Source: Roseovarius sp.
GTDB taxonomy: Bacteria > Pseudomonadota > Alphaproteobacteria > Rhodobacterales > Rhodobacteraceae
Length of the DNA stretch: 10,010 nucleotides
NCBI GenBank assembly: GCA_021767845.1
Contig: JAASSQ010000103.1
Span: forward strand, 1-10,010
Reading direction: 5' to 3'
Of this stretch, positions 6,180 to 10,010 are shown piece by piece. Numbering within the stretch: position 1 is the first letter of the stretch; each line of letters starts with the position of its first letter. A program made the translations under genes and the position numbers. The notes under the pieces were generated by a model. That model made no database searches, was not told where the DNA came from, and worked only from the letters and a program-made list of their open reading frames with translations.

Positions 6180-7028
6180 TCATGCCCGGCCCCTTTGCGA
6201 CGGGTGCCAGAAGGTCACCGCCTTTTCCAGAAGCGCGATGCCCCCGTAGAAGGCCGATCCGACGATCGCCGCCACGACGATCTCGGCCCAGACCAGGTCC
6301 AGCGCCAGTTGCCCCACCGAGGTCGAGATGCGGAACCCCATCCCCTTGATGGGCGAGCCGAAGAACTCGGCCACGATCGCCCCGATCAGCGCCAGGGTCG
6401 AGGCGATCTTGAGCCCGTTGAAGATGAACGGCATCGCCGCCGGCAGGCGCAGCTTCAGAAGCGTGCGCCAGTATCCGGCGGCATAGGTGCGCATCAGGTC
6501 GCGCTGCATCGCGTCGGTATCCTGAAGGCCCTGCACGGTGTTCACCAGCATCGGGAAGAACACCATGACCACCACGACCGCCGCCTTGGATTGCCAGTCG
6601 AACCCGAACCACATCACCAGGATCGGCGCCATGCCGATGATCGGCAGCGCGGCCACGAAATTGCCCACCGGCAACAGCCCGCGTTGCAGGAACGGGAAAC
6701 GGTCGATCGCCACCGCCGTCAGGAAGGCCGCGCCGCAGCCCAGCACGTACCCCGTCAGCGCCCCCTTGATGACGGTCTGCACGAAGTCTTCCCACAGGAT
6801 ATGGGTCTTGTCGGCGAAGGTGGCCGCGATCTGGGTGGGCGGCGGCAACAGGACGGGCGGAATCTCCAGCCCGCGCACCAGCGATTCCCAGATCAGGATC
6901 AGCGTGACCCCGAAGATCACAGGCACCGCCAGCCGCGTTGCCTTTGTCTTGGGCCGGTGTGCCAGGACATGGTTGATCCACCATCCCGCCAGCCATGCCG
7001 CCAATCCGAATACCAGCCAGCCCATCAT
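6180..7028 (-). CDS. ABC transporter permease (second membrane subunit, SsuC/ThiX-like)
   Basis: The 282-residue protein is strongly hydrophobic with about six to seven helices, beginning MMGWLVFGLAAWLAGWWINH. The binding-protein-dependent transport fold (PF00528, COG0600) is shown by IIGMAPILVMWFGF at 130-143, by the cytoplasmic coupling loop YAAGYWRTLLKLRLPAAMPF at 182-201 (a good EAA---G---------LP match), and by FNGLKIASTLALIGAIVAEF after it. It should pair with permease 1 to form the channel and dock on the ATPase. The ATG at 7028 overlaps the upstream permease stop as ATGA, favouring this start over the second ATG at 7025 and implying coupled, roughly equal synthesis of the two permeases. 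The substrate is inferred from context as for the binding protein. Confidence 0.93.
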   Translation of the reverse strand: MMGWLVFGLAAWLAGWWINHVLAHRPKTKATRLAVPVIFGVTLILIWESLVRGLEIPPVLLPPPTQIAATFADKTHILWEDFVQTVIKGALTGYVLGCGAAFLTAVAIDRFPFLQRGLLPVGNFVAALPIIGMAPILVMWFGFDWQSKAAVVVVMVFFPMLVNTVQGLQDTDAMQRDLMRTYAAGYWRTLLKLRLPAAMPFIFNGLKIASTLALIGAIVAEFFGSPIKGMGFRISTSVGQLALDLVWAEIVVAAIVGSAFYGGIALLEKAVTFWHPSQRGRA

Positions 7029-7897
7029 GCCATCCCCATGCGTTTCAGCGTGATCCGCTGCGCCAGCCCGATCAGCCCGACCAGGACCGCCGCCAGCGTC
7101 GCCGCCATGATCAGCGCGCTCCAGATCTGGATGGTCTGGCCATAGTAGCTTCCGGCCAGCAGGCGCGCGCCAAGGCCGGCCACTGCGCCGGTGGGCAGTT
7201 CGCCCACGATCGCGCCGACAAGGCTCGCCGCCATGCCGATCTTGAGCGAGGTGAACAGGTAGGGCATCGACGACGGCAGCCGCAGCCGCCAGAAGGTCTG
7301 CGCCGGGGTCGCGTTCCAGGTGCGCATCTGGTCAAGCTGCATGGGCGAGGGGCTGCGCAGCCCCTTCACCATCCCGACCACGACCGGGAAGAAGCTCAGA
7401 TACATCGAGATCATCGCCTTGGGCAGCAGCCCCGAGATGCCGACCGCGTTCAGCACCACGATGATCATCGGCGCGATGGCTAGGATCGGAATGGTCTGGC
7501 TGGCGATCACCCAGGGCATGACGCTCATGTCCATCGTGCGGTTGTAGACGATGCCGATGGCCAGCGCGATGCCCAGCCCGGTGCCCAGCAGGAACCCCAG
7601 CGCCGTGGCGCTGAACGTCACCCAGCTGTGATAGAACAGCGACCGCTTGGAAAAGCCGCGCCCCTTCAGCACCATCTCGCCGGTGGTCTTCCAGATTTCC
7701 GCGCCCACCTGGTGCGGGGCGGGCAGCTTGGGTTTCTCCTGGCTCCAGGTATCGGCCACCAGCTCCGTGGCGGTCAGCGTCGTGCCGGCGCGCTCGGCCT
7801 TGTTGTAGGCCCAGGGCGCGTTCAGCCAGATCGCGGCGGCATACCAGATCACGAAGATCGCGCCGACCACGGTCAGGATGGGCAGGATCCTGTTCAT
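7025..7897 (-). CDS. ABC transporter permease (first membrane subunit) with enlarged N-terminal periplasmic segment
   Basis: The 290-residue membrane protein has a first helix (MNRILPILTVVGAIFVIWYA, 1-20). It is followed by an unusually long polar stretch, about residues 35-88, probably periplasmic, before the transport fold proper begins (SWVTFSATALGFLLGTGLGI, 91-110). ASQTIPILAIAPMIIVVLNAVG (132-153) and the LRLPSSMPYLFTSLKIG block (205-221) identify the COG0600-type permease. The coupling loop TWNATPAQTFWRLRLP (193-208) is a degenerate EAA motif lacking the usual Glu-Ala-Ala and Gly. I start at the ATG at 7897, which has AGGGGGG 5 bases upstream, not at the earlier in-frame ATG at 7930, which would sit in the repeat-rich gap and add a polar tail before the first helix. 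The stop overlaps the next permease by 4 bases. Confidence 0.92.
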   Translation of the reverse strand: MNRILPILTVVGAIFVIWYAAAIWLNAPWAYNKAERAGTTLTATELVADTWSQEKPKLPAPHQVGAEIWKTTGEMVLKGRGFSKRSLFYHSWVTFSATALGFLLGTGLGIALAIGIVYNRTMDMSVMPWVIASQTIPILAIAPMIIVVLNAVGISGLLPKAMISMYLSFFPVVVGMVKGLRSPSPMQLDQMRTWNATPAQTFWRLRLPSSMPYLFTSLKIGMAASLVGAIVGELPTGAVAGLGARLLAGSYYGQTIQIWSALIMAATLAAVLVGLIGLAQRITLKRMGMA

Positions 7898-7902
7898 GTC
7901 CG

Positions 7903-7909
7903 CCCCCCT
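7903..7909 (-). promoter_or_regulatory. Ribosome binding site fixing the permease 1 start
   Basis: AGGGGGG on the minus strand lies 5 bases upstream of the ATG at 7897. The alternative ATG at 7930 has no such purine run in front of it, so this site decides the start. Confidence 0.65.
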
Positions 7910-7928
7910 CTCCGGTGCCGGTTTTCGC

Positions 7929-7980
7929 ACCGATCATCGCACCGACCCGATACCGACGCGATACCGACGTAATACCGACG
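7929..7980. repeat. Helically phased ACCGAC boxes (11-bp period) in the ATPase/permease gap
   Basis: On the plus strand ACCGAC starts at 7941, 7952, 7963 and 7974, an exact 11-bp period. A related ACCGAT starts at 7929, 12 bases before the first. Three consecutive 11-mers are nearly the same: CGATACCGACG twice (7948-7969), then TAATACCGACG (7970-7980). The array fills most of the 99-base gap between the ATPase stop and the start of permease 1 and is not part of either called frame. A spacing of one DNA turn puts all boxes on the same face of the helix, as in arrays bound by a repeating regulator, but simple tandem duplication explains it as well. On the mRNA strand the unit is GTCGGTAT. Confidence 0.9.
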
Positions 7981-7996
7981 TGGCGTACGGTCTGTT

Positions 7997-8782
7997 TCAC
8001 TCATCGTAAGAATGCCCCGCGCGCAGGCCATCGCGGACGCGATGGGCGATCTCGATGAACTCGGGCGTATCCCTTATTTCCAAGGGCCGTTCGCGGGGCA
8101 GGGGGCTTTCGATCACGTCCGTGATCCGCCCCGGCCGCGGGCTCATGACAACGATTCGCGTGCTCAGATACACCGCCTCGGGAATCGAGTGGGTGACAAA
8201 GCAGATCGTCTTGTGGGTGGTGTCCCACAGCTTCAGAAGCTGCTCGTTCAGGTGGTCGCGCACGATCTCGTCCAGCGCGCCGAACGGCTCGTCCATCAGC
8301 AGGATGTCGGCGTCGAAGGCCAGGGCCCGCGCGATGCTGGCGCGCTGCTGCATGCCCCCCGACAGCTGCCAGGGAAACTTCTTTTCGAACCCGGCCAGGT
8401 CCACAAGCTCAAGCACCTGCTTAACCCGTTGATCCTGGTCGGTTTTCCCGTATCCCATGATCTCCAGCGGCAGCCGGATATTGCCCCCGATCGTGCGCCA
8501 CGGATAAAGCCCCGCCGCCTGGAAAACATAGCCATAGGCGCGCGCCTTGCGGGCCTCTTCGGGGCTGACCCCGTTGACGGTGATCGTGCCGCCCGTGGGA
8601 TGTTCGAGGTCCGCCATGCAGCGCAGGAACGTGGTCTTGCCGCAGCCCGACGGCCCGATGAAGCTGACGAAATCGCCCTTCGCCACGTCCAGGTTCACGT
8701 CCTTCAGGGCGTGAACCGGCCCGTCATTCGTCTGGAAGGTCAGCGACAGGTCCTTGGCGCTGATCACGGTCTTGTCGGTCAC
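7997..8782 (-). CDS. ABC transporter ATP-binding protein (ThiZ/SsuB/TauB-type)
   Basis: The 261-residue cytoplasmic ATPase drives the importer. All nucleotide-binding motifs are present: Walker A GPSGCGKT (43-50), Q-loop Q88 in YVFQ, signature LSGGMQQR (140-147), Walker B ILLMDEP (160-166), D-loop ALD and H-loop H198 in VTHS. SIPEAVYLSTRIVVMSPRPGRI after the H-loop is typical of the nitrate/taurine/sulfonate/thiamine-pyrimidine ATPase group (COG1116). I choose the GTG at 8782, which has GGGGGA 6 bases upstream and gives V(M)TDKTVISAKDLSLTFQ, the usual compact N-terminus. The in-frame ATGs at 8812 and 8839 lack a ribosome site and add a non-conserved tail. It follows dihydropyrimidinase after 97 bases and precedes the permeases after 99 bases. 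Confidence 0.94.
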   Translation of the reverse strand: MTDKTVISAKDLSLTFQTNDGPVHALKDVNLDVAKGDFVSFIGPSGCGKTTFLRCMADLEHPTGGTITVNGVSPEEARKARAYGYVFQAAGLYPWRTIGGNIRLPLEIMGYGKTDQDQRVKQVLELVDLAGFEKKFPWQLSGGMQQRASIARALAFDADILLMDEPFGALDEIVRDHLNEQLLKLWDTTHKTICFVTHSIPEAVYLSTRIVVMSPRPGRITDVIESPLPRERPLEIRDTPEFIEIAHRVRDGLRAGHSYDE

Positions 8783-8788
8783 TCCAGG

Positions 8789-8794
8789 TCCCCC
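8789..8794 (-). promoter_or_regulatory. Ribosome binding site fixing the GTG start of the ATPase
   Basis: GGGGGA on the minus strand sits 6 bases upstream of the GTG at 8782. No comparable site precedes the ATG at 8812, where the upstream sequence is GCGCGGCGCA. Confidence 0.6.
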
Positions 8795-8810
8795 GGCTCG
8801 CACGGCTGCC

Positions 8811-8839
8811 ATTGCGCCGCGCTGGCGTTCTATTGTCAA
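8811..8839 (-). promoter_or_regulatory. Candidate internal promoter for the transporter genes
   Basis: A perfect consensus -35, TTGACA (8839-8834 on the minus strand), lies just past the hairpin that follows dihydropyrimidinase. At a 17-base spacing the -10 would be CGCAAT (8816-8811), only three of six matches. Transcription would start near 8804, about 20 bases before the GTG at 8782, a natural leader length. The weak -10 means it would need an activator or may be chance. Confidence 0.35.
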
Positions 8840-8842
8840 TGG

Positions 8843-8870
8843 GCCGGCCCCGGCAAGTCACGGGGCCGGC
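8843..8870. terminator. Perfect 10-bp hairpin between dihydropyrimidinase and the ATPase gene
   Basis: GCCGGCCCCG (8843-8852) and CGGGGCCGGC (8861-8870) are exact inverted repeats around an 8-base loop. On the minus strand, the direction of both flanking genes, the hairpin begins 10 bases after the dihydropyrimidinase stop, is preceded by six A, and is followed by CCATTGACA, so it lacks a T-tail. On the plus strand it is followed by ATGGTTTTTT and looks like an ordinary terminator, though no plus-strand gene reads into it. In the sense direction it may act as a partial terminator or as a block to 3' exonucleases that sets dihydropyrimidinase and transporter mRNA levels apart. Confidence 0.6.
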
Positions 8871-8879
8871 ATGGTTTTT

Positions 8880-10010
8880 TCAGATCCCTGCCGGAATATT
8901 CATCGGATCGCGATCGATCTGCTTGGGCGCGGTCAGCTCCTTCCACTTGCTCAGCGCGGTATGCGCCGAGGGGAAGGCCGGGCGCGGTACGAACCGGCCC
9001 CGTCCGGGCTGCGGCTGGCTGTTCTGGCCCCAGGCCCAGATCACCTCGCCGCGGCTGATGGTATAGCGCGCCTGCGCGCTGACCTCGAAGCCCTCGAAGA
9101 CGTTGTAATCAAGGATCGAATGGTGGTTCGCGGCGCTGATCGTCTTGCTGATCTTCGGATCCCACACCACGATATCGGCATCCGCCCCTTCGACGAGGGC
9201 GCCTTTCTTGGGATAGATGTTGAGGATCTTGGCCACGTTGGTCGAAGTGGCGGCCACGAATTCGTTGGGCGTCAGGCGCCCGGTCTCGACCCCGTGGGTC
9301 CACAAGACGGCCAGCCGTTCCTCCAACCCGTTGGATCCATTGGGAATTTTCGTGAAATCGCCCACGCCCATGCGCTTCTGCTCGGTCGAGAAGGCGGCGT
9401 GATCGGTGGCCACCACCTGCAGGCTGCCCGCCTGCAACCCGGCCCACAGCCCGTCCTGATGATCCTTCGAGCGGAAGGGCGGGCTCATCACCCGGCGGGC
9501 GGCATGATCCCAATCCTTGTTGAAATACTCGCTTTCATCCAGCGTCAGGAACTGGATCAGCGGCTCGCCGTAAACCCGCATCCCCTTCTGCCGCGCGCGC
9601 CGGATCGCCTCGTGCGCCTGCTCGCAACTGACATGCACGATATAAAGCGGCACGCCGGCGGCATCGGCGATCATGATCGCGCGGTTGGCGGCCTCGCCCT
9701 CCACCTCGGCGGGTCGGGAATAGGCATGCCCCTCGGGCCCGGTGATGCCTTTCTCCAGCATCTGCTGCTGCAGATCGGCCACGATATCGCCGTTCTCGGC
9801 ATGGACCATCGGCAGCGCACCCAACTCCTTGCACCGCTTGAACGAGGCGAACATCTCGTCATCCTCGATCATCAGCGCGCCCTTGTAGGCCATGAAATGC
9901 TTGAAGGAATTGACGCCCATCTCCACGGCGTCCTTCATCTCGTTGAAGATGGTCTCGTTCCAGCCGGTGATCGCCATGTGATAGCCGATATCCGAGCAGA
10001 TCTGCGGGCC
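8880..10010 (-). CDS. hydA: Dihydropyrimidinase / D-hydantoinase, C-terminal three quarters (5' end off the right edge)
   Basis: The enzyme opens the ring of 5,6-dihydrouracil, dihydrothymine or hydantoins, step two of reductive pyrimidine breakdown. The visible 376 residues run in frame from the window edge (GPQICSDIGYHMAITGWNET); the start lies outside. The binuclear-zinc amidohydrolase residues are present: the lysine that becomes carboxylated in FMAYK (codon 9884-9882), His in HAENGD (codon 9803-9801), His in IVHVS (codon 9635-9633) and the catalytic Asp in ATDHAAFS (codon 9404-9402). The blocks ITGPEGHAYSRP, GSNGLEERL and EFVAATSTNVAKILNIYPKKG are characteristic of true dihydropyrimidinases and read very like the animal enzyme. 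It lies upstream of, and in line with, the ABC importer genes. Internal ATG 9977 is not the start, since conserved sequence precedes it. Confidence 0.95.
   Translation of the reverse strand, partial: GPQICSDIGYHMAITGWNETIFNEMKDAVEMGVNSFKHFMAYKGALMIEDDEMFASFKRCKELGALPMVHAENGDIVADLQQQMLEKGITGPEGHAYSRPAEVEGEAANRAIMIADAAGVPLYIVHVSCEQAHEAIRRARQKGMRVYGEPLIQFLTLDESEYFNKDWDHAARRVMSPPFRSKDHQDGLWAGLQAGSLQVVATDHAAFSTEQKRMGVGDFTKIPNGSNGLEERLAVLWTHGVETGRLTPNEFVAATSTNVAKILNIYPKKGALVEGADADIVVWDPKISKTISAANHHSILDYNVFEGFEVSAQARYTISRGEVIWAWGQNSQPQPGRGRFVPRPAFPSAHTALSKWKELTAPKQIDRDPMNIPAGI

Noticed and set aside
4831..6249. 472-codon plus-strand frame opposite the binding protein
   Set aside because: It crosses the terminator, the whole binding-protein gene and the heptamer repeat and shows no family motif; the minus-strand product matches the NMT1/THI5 family.
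8783..8839. Longer ATPase starting at the ATG at 8839 or 8812
   Set aside because: Neither ATG has a ribosome site, the added residues are not conserved-looking, and the longest form begins inside the candidate -35; the GTG at 8782 has a good site at proper spacing.
8012..9058. 348-codon plus-strand frame opposite the ATPase gene
   Set aside because: Antisense shadow; the minus strand has Walker A, signature, Walker B and H-loop motifs.

Overview
The window is high-GC DNA with the gene content and order of an alphaproteobacterium, most likely family Rhodobacteraceae (roseobacter/Paracoccus-type). The grounds are the tight lgt / MidA-like methyltransferase / pgeF run beside a divergent ubiK-type gene, a D-alanyl-D-alanine carboxypeptidase with a C-terminal SPOR domain, and a NMT1/THI5-type ABC importer next to dihydropyrimidinase. 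This assignment is by recognition, not by a search. Seven of the ten genes lie on the minus strand besides the left-edge fragment; only two small genes lie on the plus strand.

Left block (1-2053, minus): a probable operon read right to left. lgt (lipoprotein diacylglyceryl transferase) is followed by a MidA/NDUFAF7-family methyltransferase and then pgeF, which runs off the left edge. Both junctions are ATGA stop/start overlaps, so translation is probably coupled. Divergent from lgt (2150-3125, plus) are a UbiK/BMFP-type ubiquinone accessory protein and a rhomboid intramembrane protease with a complete catalytic set. A 231-base gap without a convincing gene (3126-3356) separates the rhomboid gene from the converging carboxypeptidase gene.

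Middle (3357-5100, minus): a secreted penicillin-binding-protein-type D,D-carboxypeptidase carrying a SPOR domain, with its own leader and a candidate promoter. Just right of this leader is a strong 10-bp hairpin that terminates the transport operon to its right.

Right block (5047-10010, minus): dihydropyrimidinase (5' end off the right edge), ABC ATPase, ABC permease 1, ABC permease 2, periplasmic ThiY-like binding protein, terminator. The likely job is import of a pyrimidine-type compound (a pyrimidine base, dihydropyrimidine, hydantoin or a thiamine pyrimidine relative) and ring opening of it or a derivative in the reductive pyrimidine pathway. The substrate is inferred from context only.

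The least ordinary DNA sits in the gaps of this right-hand operon. The ATPase/permease gap has four ACCGAC boxes at an exact 11-bp period. The permease/binding-protein gap has a tandem 7-bp repeat with the related core ACCGATA on the opposite strand. The dihydropyrimidinase/ATPase gap has a perfect 10-bp hairpin followed at once by a consensus TTGACA. I found no insertion sequence, phage gene, CRISPR array, tRNA or rRNA, and no clear new system; most of the window is ordinary core genome.
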